From: JABDKJ01 sp964609215
GTDB lineage: Bacteria > Bacteroidota > Bacteroidia > Flavobacteriales_D > JABDKJ01
Assembly (NCBI GenBank): GCA_964609215.1
Contig: CAZSQZ010000003.1
Coordinates: forward strand, 124,001 to 188,000
Reading direction: 5' to 3'
DNA length: 64,000 bases
The notes under the pieces are model-generated. The model was not told the origin of the DNA and made no database searches. It was given only the letters and a program-made list of their open reading frames with translations. Positions within the stretch are counted from its first letter, which is position 1, and every line of letters starts with the position of its first letter. This document shows, one piece after another, positions 1-8,252 of this stretch. Position numbers and translations under genes: made by a program.

Positions 1-229
1 GTGCCGTGGAGCTGAGCGTTTTAAATTGGTCGCAGATGCATTAGAAGATGCCGATCTAAAGAAATTTTATAAAACACTTTGGACAAGTGAAGCAAAGCAT
101 GGAAATATTTATGTGGAGATGGCCTTGAATTATTGGGACGAAAAAATTGTTTATCAACGTTTAAATGAATTAAATGAAGCGGAAGGAAAAATATGTGCTG
201 AACTGAAATGGAGAGCCGCGTTGCACTGA
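1..229 (+). CDS. miaE: tRNA hydroxylase MiaE-like protein, 3' end only
   Basis: This is the C-terminal part of a gene that starts left of the window; the frame is open from base 2 and stops with TGA at 227-229. The visible 75 residues include CRGAERFKLVA, then a helix with SEAKHGN and LNYWDEK. This E-R-F...E-x-x-H pattern is the second half of the ferritin-like di-iron helix bundle of tRNA-(ms2io6A)-hydroxylase. MiaE-type enzymes hydroxylate the isopentenyl side chain at A37 of tRNA. The N-terminal metal ligands are outside the window, so activity cannot be judged. The yqgE gene follows after 61 bp on the same strand. Another ferritin-like diiron protein is the main alternative. Confidence 0.72.
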   Translation, partial: CRGAERFKLVADALEDADLKKFYKTLWTSEAKHGNIYVEMALNYWDEKIVYQRLNELNEAEGKICAELKWRAALH

Positions 230-290
230 TATCTATGAAATCCTTGACAGCATTTCACAATTTTCTTAACTTGTATAAAAAAAATACATT

Positions 291-866
291 TTGATCGATT
301 TTAATCCAGAGAGCAGATTGAGGCCGGAGAAAGGGAGGATTTTAATTTCAGAACCATTTCTCAGCGATCCCTATTTTAAAAGAACAGTAATTCTCTTGTG
401 TGAACACAATGAAGAAGGATCTTTTGGATTTGTGCTGAACAGATATTTAGATATGGGTATTACCCGAATCATGAAAGAGTTTCCTGATGTTGAAACAAAG
501 GTCGGAGTTGGTGGCCCTGTTCAGAATCAAAACCTTTTTTTCCTGCATACTCTCGGAGATAAATTGGAAGGAAGCAAGGAAGTGCTTGATGGTGTTTTTA
601 TGGGTGGAAACTTCGATATTTTAAAAGTAATGATAGAATCTGGCCAAATAGATGAAAAAGAAGTGCGCTTCTTTGTAGGTTATGCAGGTTGGTCGGCAGA
701 GCAGCTAGATCAAGAACTTAAGGAAAAGTCTTGGATAGTTGCACCCGCAAATAAAGGTTCAGTAATGAGCACTTCAACAGATTCCCTTTGGGGCGATTCT
801 CTTAAGAGATTGGGGAAAAAATACGCTCATCTTGCTAATTTCCCAGAAAATCCGCGATATAATTAA
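291..866 (+). CDS. yqgE: YqgE/AlgH family protein (UPF0301)
   Basis: The 191-residue protein has the whole YqgE/AlgH pattern: GRILISEPFLSDPYF near residues 15-29, the segment GSFGFVLNR near 43-51, GGPVQ near 73-77, and FFVGYAGWSAEQLDQE near 127-142. Its length is typical of the family. YqgE-like proteins are small cytosolic proteins of uncertain biochemical role. The only plausible start is TTG at 291, because the first internal ATG lies inside the conserved core. A hairpin at 881-899 follows the stop. It sits with housekeeping genes and I see no sign of transfer. Confidence 0.87.
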   Translation: MIDFNPESRLRPEKGRILISEPFLSDPYFKRTVILLCEHNEEGSFGFVLNRYLDMGITRIMKEFPDVETKVGVGGPVQNQNLFFLHTLGDKLEGSKEVLDGVFMGGNFDILKVMIESGQIDEKEVRFFVGYAGWSAEQLDQELKEKSWIVAPANKGSVMSTSTDSLWGDSLKRLGKKYAHLANFPENPRYN

Positions 867-880
867 TTGGTCATTTTAAT

Positions 881-899
881 CGTTCTTTTAGAAAGAACG
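881..899 (+). terminator. Stem-loop downstream of yqgE
   Basis: A perfect 8-bp stem (CGTTCTTT / AAAGAACG) closes a TAG loop 15 bases after the yqgE stop and is followed by TTTAACTT. The T-run is short, so it may be a weak terminator or an attenuator ahead of the next gene at 917. The pairing is seen directly; the role is inferred. Confidence 0.35.
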
Positions 900-916
900 T
901 TTAACTTACCATTGGA

Positions 917-1234
917 ATGAAAATCTTACCTAGACTATTTTTCAAACAAAAAAAAGCATCCTCTTTTCGTTATACTCCTCGATATTATAGCGAAGAAGAG
1001 AAAAGAAAAGCCGCAAGAAACAAACGTCTAAAAAGAACCGCTGAACAGGAAAAAACGGCAGAAGGGAGAGCAAAACTGCAATTAGAAAAGCAAAAAGAAA
1101 TTAACTGGGCACAGGAACGAACTCAAGAAGCTAATAGAGGTACCCAATTAAGATTTGGGATAATCCTCTTTGTTCTCGCTATTTTAACAATTTTATTCTT
1201 AAAAAAACTAGGCATTCCTATCTTTGGGGCTTAA
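917..1234 (+). CDS. Hypothetical basic protein with C-terminal membrane anchor
   Basis: I do not recognise a named family. The 105-residue protein has a lysine/arginine/glutamate-rich, probably helical region from about residue 20 to 75 and a single hydrophobic segment near 79-97, followed by a short outside tail. It would be a tail-anchored inner-membrane protein with a charged cytosolic domain. The ATG at 917 is the first good start after the hairpin. The stop codon overlaps the mutL ATG by one base (TAATG), so the two are probably translationally coupled. Confidence 0.7.
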   Translation: MKILPRLFFKQKKASSFRYTPRYYSEEEKRKAARNKRLKRTAEQEKTAEGRAKLQLEKQKEINWAQERTQEANRGTQLRFGIILFVLAILTILFLKKLGIPIFGA

Positions 1235-3045
1235 TGACTCAACAAATTCATTTACTTCCTGATAGTGTTGCCAATCAAATTGCGGCTGGTGAAGTTATTC
1301 AAAGACCCGCTTCTGTGGTTAAGGAATTAATGGAGAACGCAATTGATGCAGCTGCTGAAAGCATAGAGGTAATAACCAAAGATGCTGGCAAAACACTGAT
1401 TCAAATTATTGATGATGGACATGGCATGTCTGAGTTGGATGCCAGAATGGCGTTTGAGAGACATGCTACTAGTAAGATTACTAATGCCAAAGATTTATTT
1501 GAACTAAACACGAAAGGTTTCCGGGGAGAAGCATTGGCTTCCATTGCTGCAATTGCTCACGTTTCTTTAAAAACCAGAACAGAGGAAAATGAAGTTGGAT
1601 CTGAGATTAAAATTGAAGGAAGCAAAGTTGTCAAACAAGAAATTTGTCAATGCTCTAAGGGTTCAGATTTTTCCATTAAGAACCTGTTTTATAATGTCCC
1701 TGCTCGCAGAAAGTTTTTAAAGTCAGATTCCGTTGAATTAAAGCATATAATAGAAGAATTCAATCGGGTCGTATTGACTCATCCAGAATGTTCATTTAAA
1801 CTCTATCATAATGAACAAGAGATTTATAATTTACCTAAATCTAATTTAAGACAAAGAGTAGCGAAGGTCTTTGGAGGCAATTTCAATAACCGATTAGTTC
1901 CTGCTGAAGAAAATACAGACATTGTTAAAATTAAGGGTTTTATTGGTAAACCAGAGTTTGCACGTAAAACGAGAGGTGAGCAATACCTCTTTGTGAATAA
2001 TCGATTTATTAAAAGTGGATATTTTCACCATGCAATTAAAGGGGCTTATGACAGTCTTATTTCAAAAGAACATCATCCCTCCTATTTTCTCTATTTTTCT
2101 GTAGATCCTTCCCTTATAGATGTGAACATTCACCCCACCAAAACGGAAGTTAAATTTAGAGATGAAAAATCGATTTATGCTATTCTTCAAGCTGCAATAA
2201 AAAGATCAATAGGTCTTCATAATATAGCTCCTTCATTGGATTTTGAACGAGAGACAACTATGCTAGTTCCGGAACTTACAAAAGGACAAGCAATACGTAT
2301 TCCTCAAGTTCAGGTGGATCCTACCTATAATCCATTTAATACTGGAAATAAGGAATTTGAAAAACCTTTAAGACAACACTATCAAAAGCAAGACACCCAA
2401 AATTGGGAACAATTGTATCAGATAAAAAGTGATGTTAACCAAAAGGAAGAACAAAAGGATATGCCCTTTGAAAACACCAACGCTTTCAAGGGTATTCAAT
2501 TGCATAAAAAGTATATTCTTACCAGTATAAAGTCTGGTTTCGTTTTTATTGATCAACAAAGAGCACATGAACGGGTTTTATTTGAAAAGTATTTAGGGTT
2601 TATAGCTGATAACAATGGGAATAGCCAAAAAGAACTTTTTCCAGAAACCATTGATTTAAATGCTGGAGACTTTGCCTTATTAGAGTCCAATTTGGAAGCT
2701 TTCAATGCAATGGGATTAGAACTGGAGGTCTTTGGACCCAACACTTTTAAAATTAATGGAATTCCTTCGGGTTCTGAACAAATGAACGCTAAATCTTTAG
2801 TTGAAAAATGTCTAGAACAATTAAAGATGTTTGAGCAAATAACAGATCTATCTGTTTCTGAAAAACTTGCACGATCAATGGCCCAAAGTCATGGAATAAA
2901 AAGCGGCTTAGAACTAAAGAACGAAGAAATGCAGAACTTGATTGAGGAGTTATTTTCATGCGAAAACCCTTATCACTCACCTGCCGGTCTTCCAGTTATT
3001 GTAAATATAAGCTTAGACGAACTGGATCAAAAATTTAAGAAGTAA
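1234..3045 (+). CDS. mutL: DNA mismatch repair protein MutL
   Basis: The 603-residue protein has the GHKL ATPase motifs of MutL in order: ENAIDA (34-39), DDGHGM (60-65), RHATSKI (76-82) and GFRGEAL (95-101). A variable linker of about 90 residues precedes the C-terminal dimerisation domain from about residue 425. MutL couples MutS mismatch recognition to downstream repair in the cytosol. The metal-binding endonuclease signature looks degraded: the first motif reads DQQRAHE (440-446) and the C-terminal CPHGRP-like motif reads as NPYHSPAGLP. The protein therefore probably lacks the strand-nicking activity found in many MutL homologues. The start overlaps the upstream stop; a rhomboid gene follows 6 bp later. 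Confidence 0.96.
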   Translation: MTQQIHLLPDSVANQIAAGEVIQRPASVVKELMENAIDAAAESIEVITKDAGKTLIQIIDDGHGMSELDARMAFERHATSKITNAKDLFELNTKGFRGEALASIAAIAHVSLKTRTEENEVGSEIKIEGSKVVKQEICQCSKGSDFSIKNLFYNVPARRKFLKSDSVELKHIIEEFNRVVLTHPECSFKLYHNEQEIYNLPKSNLRQRVAKVFGGNFNNRLVPAEENTDIVKIKGFIGKPEFARKTRGEQYLFVNNRFIKSGYFHHAIKGAYDSLISKEHHPSYFLYFSVDPSLIDVNIHPTKTEVKFRDEKSIYAILQAAIKRSIGLHNIAPSLDFERETTMLVPELTKGQAIRIPQVQVDPTYNPFNTGNKEFEKPLRQHYQKQDTQNWEQLYQIKSDVNQKEEQKDMPFENTNAFKGIQLHKKYILTSIKSGFVFIDQQRAHERVLFEKYLGFIADNNGNSQKELFPETIDLNAGDFALLESNLEAFNAMGLELEVFGPNTFKINGIPSGSEQMNAKSLVEKCLEQLKMFEQITDLSVSEKLARSMAQSHGIKSGLELKNEEMQNLIEELFSCENPYHSPAGLPVIVNISLDELDQKFKK

Positions 3046-3051
3046 TTTAGA

Positions 3052-3690
3052 ATGTTTAGACAGAGAATAGCGGACGTTACTAAGAATTTATTGATTCTCA
3101 ATATAGCAGTTTGGGTTATTGGTCTATTTGCTCTATTTCAGTTCGGTAATAATTTGAATGAAACCCTTGGTTTATTTCACTTTCAAAGTCCCGAGTTCAG
3201 GCCATGGCAAATTATTACCAGCATGTTTTCTCATGCCTTATATCATAATGGCGGTGTATATTTCTATCATATTCTTTTTAATATGTTTATGCTATATATG
3301 TTTGGATCACCAGTTGAATATGGCTTAGGTAAGAAGAAATTTTTTATTCTCTACATGATTGCTGGATTTGGAGCATCATTCCTTCATCAAGGAATGGGAT
3401 TTATCATGAATGATGTTAACCCCAATATTCCATTAGTTGGTGCTTCTGGTGCAATTTACGGAGTTCTTTTAACGTTTGCATATCTTAACCCAAATGCACG
3501 ACTTATGCTTCTAATACCTCCAATTCCTGTAAAGGCAAAGATTTTAATTCCCATTTTAATGGTAGTTGAACTTGTTTTAGCTTTTGGAAATTTACCTGGA
3601 GATTTTATTGCTCACTTTGCTCATTTAGGAGGTGCTCTTTTTGCCTTCATTACATTACTTGTTTGGAAAATAAAACCCAATAGATATTAA
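3052..3690 (+). CDS. Rhomboid family intramembrane serine protease (first of a tandem pair)
   Basis: The 212-residue polytopic membrane protein has the rhomboid catalytic dyad: Ser132 in VGASGAIYG and His191 in AHFAHLGGALFAF. An HxxxN-type signal (HILFNMFML) lies near residues 80-90. Rhomboids cleave single-pass membrane proteins within the bilayer. The gene starts 6 bp after mutL and is followed by a second rhomboid gene at 3774. Both active-site residues are present, so it should be active. The substrate is unknown. Confidence 0.9.
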   Translation: MFRQRIADVTKNLLILNIAVWVIGLFALFQFGNNLNETLGLFHFQSPEFRPWQIITSMFSHALYHNGGVYFYHILFNMFMLYMFGSPVEYGLGKKKFFILYMIAGFGASFLHQGMGFIMNDVNPNIPLVGASGAIYGVLLTFAYLNPNARLMLLIPPIPVKAKILIPILMVVELVLAFGNLPGDFIAHFAHLGGALFAFITLLVWKIKPNRY

Positions 3691-3773
3691 AACACTCCAA
3701 ATTGGCATGTTAATTTCATCTATATTTTAACCAAATAAAAAGCTGTTTTTATCTCATCTTTGTACCGTAAAAA

Positions 3774-4658
3774 ATGTTAGATAGTTTAAAAAGAGAATAT
3801 CGAATTGCTCCTACCTATAAACGTTTGCTATATATCAATATTGCGATTTTTGTTGTTTTCGGGGTTATAGGTGGATTAGTGACTTTATTAACTAATTCAG
3901 AAGCTATTCCTCGATTTGTGCAAAATTACTTTTGGTCACATTCTGAACCCCAAATCCTAATCAAAAGATTTTGGACGCCTTTTACATATATGTTTTTTCA
4001 TGCCGGGTTCGGGCATATCCTATTCAACATGTTAGTGTTATATATTGGAGGTAGAGTCTTTAACGATGTTATAGGTGATAAAAGAGTATTGAATAACTAT
4101 ATTCTAGGTGGCCTTGTAGGCTTTGTCATTTGCGTTATTGCAATTAATGGCCTTGAGTATGCTGATCATTCTCCCATAGTTGGAGCTTCCGCAGCCATAA
4201 CTTCTATTGTAGTATGTTCCGCAGTATTCGCGCCTAATTACGTCATTAATTTACTTTTATTAGGGCCAATAAAATGGAAGTATGTTGCCAGTATATTGGT
4301 AATATTATCTTTTATGAAATTAAGTGGCCCCAATAGGTTTGGAGAGCTTTCTCACATTGGTGGAGCACTTTGGGGCTTCCTGTATGCAACTCAATTAAAG
4401 AAAGGAAATGATATAGGTGCATGGTTTGATCGAATCTTGGATAGTTTCTCAAACCTTTTCAAACCAAAATCAAAAATTAGAGTCGAGTACAGTAGCAAAA
4501 ACAAAGTTCCTAGAAATGACCATACATACAATGAACAGAAAAAGGCTAATCAGGAAAAAATAGATCAAATTTTAGATAAAATATCTAAATCAGGATATGA
4601 CAGTTTAAGTTCCTCGGAAAAAGAAATTCTATTCAAAGCGAGCGGAAAGAATGAATAG
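3774..4658 (+). CDS. Rhomboid family protease with C-terminal cytosolic tail
   Basis: The 294-residue protein has six or so hydrophobic segments up to about residue 205. Ser139 lies in VGASAAITS and His194 in LSHIGGALWGF, and HILFNMLVLYIGG provides the oxyanion-region histidine and asparagine. The serine motif reads GASA instead of the usual GASG. The last 90 residues are hydrophilic and end in a helical QEKIDQILDKISKSGYDSL-like tail seen in many Bacteroidota rhomboids. The ATG follows CATCTTTG at 3756-3763, a possible -7 element. The stop overlaps the next gene by 8 bp. Confidence 0.9.
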   Translation: MLDSLKREYRIAPTYKRLLYINIAIFVVFGVIGGLVTLLTNSEAIPRFVQNYFWSHSEPQILIKRFWTPFTYMFFHAGFGHILFNMLVLYIGGRVFNDVIGDKRVLNNYILGGLVGFVICVIAINGLEYADHSPIVGASAAITSIVVCSAVFAPNYVINLLLLGPIKWKYVASILVILSFMKLSGPNRFGELSHIGGALWGFLYATQLKKGNDIGAWFDRILDSFSNLFKPKSKIRVEYSSKNKVPRNDHTYNEQKKANQEKIDQILDKISKSGYDSLSSSEKEILFKASGKNE

Positions 4659-5772
4659 AAAAAGAAAAGGGAATTGGTTATCAAAGCTCATTAGATTCGT
4701 TAACATTATAGTTGCTTTAGGACTTATTTTGAGCTATCTGGCAACTTATATAAGCCCGGAAAAAGTAAAATTCTTATCGCTATTTGCAATTTCTTTTCCC
4801 GTTTGGTTCTCACTGAATCTGCTATTTGTTGGACTTTGGCTCTTAAGGCGAAAAGCATTCATTTTTCTCTCACTTATTTGCCTGCTTTTAGGATATAATC
4901 ATATAAACAATTTCATTCAACTCAGTTGGTCCTCTAAACCAGAATCGCAAGAAAACAGCTTCAAAATTTTATCCTATAATGTAAAGTTATTTGGTCTCTA
5001 CACCTGGAAAGAAAACAAGGAAATAAGAGACAATATTTTTAAGCAACTAGAAAACGAAGCTCCAGATATTGTATGCTTTCAGGAATTTTATTTCACCGAA
5101 AACAAAAAAGGCTTTCAAACAAAGACATTGCTATTAGATCAATTCAAAGGAGCCAGCATGCATGAAAAATATACCCATGAGCTGATTCACCATCAATACT
5201 TTGGTGTAGCTACCCTTTCAAAATTTCCAATAGTTGGCAAAGGTTATATTGAATTCAACAATGACAGAAATAATTTCTGTATTTATTCAGATCTTAAAAT
5301 TAAACAAGACACCATTAGAGTATTCAACGGGCATTTTGCATCCATTAGGTTCAAACCGGAAGATTATCAATTCGTAGAAGAATTGAAAGGAAATGCAAAA
5401 GATATTGACCCTAATAAAATAACGGGTATTACTGATCGTTTAATGAGAGCAACCGTTAAAAGAGCTTCTCAAGTTCGTAAAGTGATGCAAGAAATTTCTC
5501 AAAGCCCATATCCTGTTGTTCTTGCTGGTGATTTTAATGATGCACCTGTAAGCTACGCATATCAACAAGTTAGGAAACAACTAAATGATTCCTTTACCTC
5601 CTCGGGTAATGGAATAGGAAATACCTATATAGGCACCTTTCCTTCGTTTAGAATAGATTATATTTTTCACGATGATAATTTCCACTCACACAAATACAAA
5701 ACTTTACCAGAAAAGTATTCAGATCATCACGCTATAAGAACCATTTTGGAGTTTAAGGACAAATCGGAATAG
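4651..5772 (+). CDS. Membrane-anchored endonuclease/exonuclease/phosphatase family protein
   Basis: The 373-residue protein begins with three hydrophobic segments in the first 95 residues (near 12-32, 40-62 and 66-85). A large domain outside the membrane follows, with the metal-dependent EEP fold motifs KILSYNVKLF near 108, DIVCFQEF near 148, VVLAGDFNDAP near 290 and SDHHAI near 361. The EEP fold hydrolyses phosphodiesters in DNA, RNA, lipids or inositol phosphates; the substrate here cannot be told. It overlaps the preceding rhomboid gene by 8 bp, which suggests cotranscription. Confidence 0.88.
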   Translation: MNRKRKGNWLSKLIRFVNIIVALGLILSYLATYISPEKVKFLSLFAISFPVWFSLNLLFVGLWLLRRKAFIFLSLICLLLGYNHINNFIQLSWSSKPESQENSFKILSYNVKLFGLYTWKENKEIRDNIFKQLENEAPDIVCFQEFYFTENKKGFQTKTLLLDQFKGASMHEKYTHELIHHQYFGVATLSKFPIVGKGYIEFNNDRNNFCIYSDLKIKQDTIRVFNGHFASIRFKPEDYQFVEELKGNAKDIDPNKITGITDRLMRATVKRASQVRKVMQEISQSPYPVVLAGDFNDAPVSYAYQQVRKQLNDSFTSSGNGIGNTYIGTFPSFRIDYIFHDDNFHSHKYKTLPEKYSDHHAIRTILEFKDKSE

Positions 5773-5809
5773 CTTGATTTCATGCATTTTTTCAATTAGC
5801 TTTGAGTAT

Positions 5810-6739
5810 ATGATAAAGTTCAATTTTCAATATTTTTTATTTTCTACACTATTTCTATGTTTTTCTTCCTTTGGAATAGCACAAGTTGAAGACGATCCAG
5901 ATGCTGATGAGGACAATCTAAGCGATCTAATTGTTTACAATAAGAATGAATATAAAGGCTTTTTCGTAGGTGCAAATTTTGGTGTCCATTTTGCCAATAA
6001 ATCCACTGCAACATTCTATACCGGGAATCCATTTTTTACACCAAATGATATTTGCATTTTTCTTCCATGCCCTATTTTAGTATCAGCGGGTAATGATCAG
6101 GTTTATAATCAACTTGTTCAAGAAATAGGAAATCACCAGTTTACCTTAGAGTCTTTTGGGGATGATTTAAGATATGAACCTGCTTTAACTCTTGGTTTAA
6201 ATCTACGTTATCGCTTAGGTCCATTTTCAAGTATTCAAACAGATATAACCTATGCGAATCTAAAAGCCAATGGGGTAATTGTATTTAATGTGGATAGACC
6301 AAATCCAAATGGCACTGCCGATGATTTTTTTGAATCCCATCCCATTTGGGGAAAAGAACAAAGACTGGTCTTTTCTCCTGGCTTTCAATTTAATCTAAGT
6401 GATCCTGGAGATTTTGTTCCATACTTTGATGTTGGAGGGATTCTAACCAGTACAAGAGTAATAGAGAATAGATTTAGAGTGGGAAATAGAGAATTTAGCA
6501 TACTTAGACCTCAAATACTAAATGGACAAGTTGTAAATAGAAGACAACAAACATCTAATGCTCTGGGCGCCTACGCTGGTCTAGGTGTAAATCTAGAATT
6601 TGACAAGGTAATACTTGATTTTGGTTATAGAGCAAGCTTTGAGAAAGTACCATTTAGAAATTTAGATGAAGAATTAAGTGTGCATGATAATCGCACTCTA
6701 CATCATTCCATAACACTGAAGTTTATTTATGCAAGATAA
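5810..6739 (+). CDS. Outer-membrane beta-barrel-like protein, unknown function
   Basis: From the ATG at 5810 the protein is 309 residues with a clear Sec signal peptide (MIKFNFQYFLFSTLFLCF, cleavage near GIAQ-VEDD). An in-frame TTG at 5774 would place 12 extra residues before the signal peptide and is rejected. The mature part has alternating hydrophobic strands and aromatic residues, GANFGVHFA and LGLNLRYRLGP near the middle, and ends in HHSITLKFIYAR, a typical last strand of an outer-membrane barrel. I do not recognise a specific family. Its stop lies 4 bp from the stop of the convergent gene at 6744. Confidence 0.75.
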   Translation: MIKFNFQYFLFSTLFLCFSSFGIAQVEDDPDADEDNLSDLIVYNKNEYKGFFVGANFGVHFANKSTATFYTGNPFFTPNDICIFLPCPILVSAGNDQVYNQLVQEIGNHQFTLESFGDDLRYEPALTLGLNLRYRLGPFSSIQTDITYANLKANGVIVFNVDRPNPNGTADDFFESHPIWGKEQRLVFSPGFQFNLSDPGDFVPYFDVGGILTSTRVIENRFRVGNREFSILRPQILNGQVVNRRQQTSNALGAYAGLGVNLEFDKVILDFGYRASFEKVPFRNLDEELSVHDNRTLHHSITLKFIYAR

Positions 6740-6743
6740 GTAG

Positions 6744-7154
6744 TCAGGCTCTACTTAATGTATCGTTTCTTACAGAATTCAACCATCTTTTAGCATCTTC
6801 CGTTTGCGTAAAAGTCTTTGTAGGAACAAGCGGAAGATTCAATTGAAAGTATAGATCCATTAAGAATTTTTTAGCAAAGTTCTTAGTTAAAATAGCCTCA
6901 GCATGTATCTTCCACGACCTATCTTCAGATATTAGATATTCTTTTAAGTCCACGCTAAGTTTGGTATAATCACCTACTTCTATAACGGAATAAAATTTCC
7001 TTTGATCCATTTCATTAAAAATTGCCTCCTCGGCATCTTTAAATTCGTCAACAGAAATTTTTGTGGTAGAAAAATTAAAATGTGCGATGTTTTCAATCCT
7101 ATCAAAACTAATAGAATTGGAATTGATTATTTCGGCAAGTCGCATTTTAAGCAT
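6744..7154 (-). CDS. STAS/SpoIIAA-like protein, hypothetical
   Basis: The 136-residue soluble protein has the alternating strand/helix layout of the STAS/SpoIIAA-like group: an AHFNFSTTKISVDEFKDAEE strand-helix near residues 28-47, KFYSVIEVGDYTKLS near 53-67, and a terminal helix with TQTEDAKRWLN. Short Bacteroidota proteins of this kind are common and lack a known role. It is convergent with the preceding outer-membrane gene and divergent from menA at 7235. The call rests on pattern only. Confidence 0.6.
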   Translation of the reverse strand: MLKMRLAEIINSNSISFDRIENIAHFNFSTTKISVDEFKDAEEAIFNEMDQRKFYSVIEVGDYTKLSVDLKEYLISEDRSWKIHAEAILTKNFAKKFLMDLYFQLNLPLVPTKTFTQTEDAKRWLNSVRNDTLSRA

Positions 7155-7234
7155 TTAGTTCGGACTTAAACGTACGAAAATTATTTAAAAAAGGATATTA
7201 TTACTTTAGCCATTTATTAAACAAGGCTCTGGAT

Positions 7235-8143
7235 ATGCACATAAAAAATTGGATTTCAGCATTCAGATTAAAGACCCTCCCTCTGGCGTTTGCCAGTGTT
7301 TTTCTGGGCAATTTTTTAGCATATTCTACAGGTGTTTTCTCTATTTCAATTGCTCTTATGAGCTTGGTAACAACGGCTTTTCTTCAAATACTTTCAAACT
7401 TAGCCAATGATTATGGAGATGCTGTAAATGGTGTAGATAATGAATATAGGGTTGGCCCTGCAAGAGCTGTTCAAAGTGGATTAATTTCCAGTTCAGTAAT
7501 GAAAAAGGGAATCTTCTTTTTTATTGGCTTAAGCCTGATTTCCGGTTTAACATTATTATATCTGAGTTTTGGTTCTCTGCTAAATACAACCTTTCTTATC
7601 TTCTTTATAATTGGTTTACTGGCCATTTACGCTGCAATTAAATATACCGTTGGGAAAAATCCTTACGGTTATAATGGATTAGGAGATTTATTTGTGCTAA
7701 TCTTTTTTGGGTGGGTTGCCATTATTGGAACTTGTTATTTACACAATAAGCTTTTGTTTTGGAATATGCTATTACCCTCCAGCAGCATAGGGCTTTTAGC
7801 CGCAGGTGTTTTAAACCTAAATAACATGAGGGACGCAGAACAAGATAAGAAAACCAATAAAATTACTTTGGCAGTAATACTTGGAGAAGGAAAAAGTAAA
7901 ACCTATCATCTTATGCTGCTGGCAACAGCTTTAATTTGCTCTATTTTATATTTATATCAAGTCCAGAACAACATTTATCAGTGGCTTTATTTGCTTTTTT
8001 ATATCCCTGTTCTATTGCATGGTAAAAGAGTTTATTCAAATCAGATCCCTGCTCACTTGGACCCAGAGTTAAAAAAATTGGCTCTTTCTACCTTGTTTTT
8101 CTCTCTTGCTTATGGAATTAGCCTGTGTTTAATATTTCCGTGA
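7235..8143 (+). CDS. menA: 1,4-dihydroxy-2-naphthoate polyprenyltransferase
   Basis: The 302-residue protein has eight to nine membrane segments and both aspartate-rich motifs of the UbiA family: NDYGDAVNGVDNE (58-70) and DAEQD (200-204) preceded by LNNMR. The LKTLPLAFASVFLGN start is typical of MenA. It attaches a polyprenyl chain to 1,4-dihydroxy-2-naphthoate in menaquinone synthesis at the inner membrane. The nearby type II NADH dehydrogenase (25684-26967) would use the quinone. The ATG at 7235 begins right at the conserved N-terminus. Confidence 0.93.
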   Translation: MHIKNWISAFRLKTLPLAFASVFLGNFLAYSTGVFSISIALMSLVTTAFLQILSNLANDYGDAVNGVDNEYRVGPARAVQSGLISSSVMKKGIFFFIGLSLISGLTLLYLSFGSLLNTTFLIFFIIGLLAIYAAIKYTVGKNPYGYNGLGDLFVLIFFGWVAIIGTCYLHNKLLFWNMLLPSSSIGLLAAGVLNLNNMRDAEQDKKTNKITLAVILGEGKSKTYHLMLLATALICSILYLYQVQNNIYQWLYLLFYIPVLLHGKRVYSNQIPAHLDPELKKLALSTLFFSLAYGISLCLIFP

Positions 8144-8252
8144 AAAAAAATAATTTTTCAAATTTTTTGTTTCTAAAAAATTGCTTTATTCAAATCAGTA
8201 AGCACTTAATCTGAGAGTCCAAATTAAAATACTTACCCTATTATTCCATTTA

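Noticed and set aside
8141..8172. A/T-only hairpin TGAAAAA/TTTTTCA after menA as a terminator
   Set aside because: The stem is pure A/T apart from one base pair and would be unstable; the following T-run is weak.
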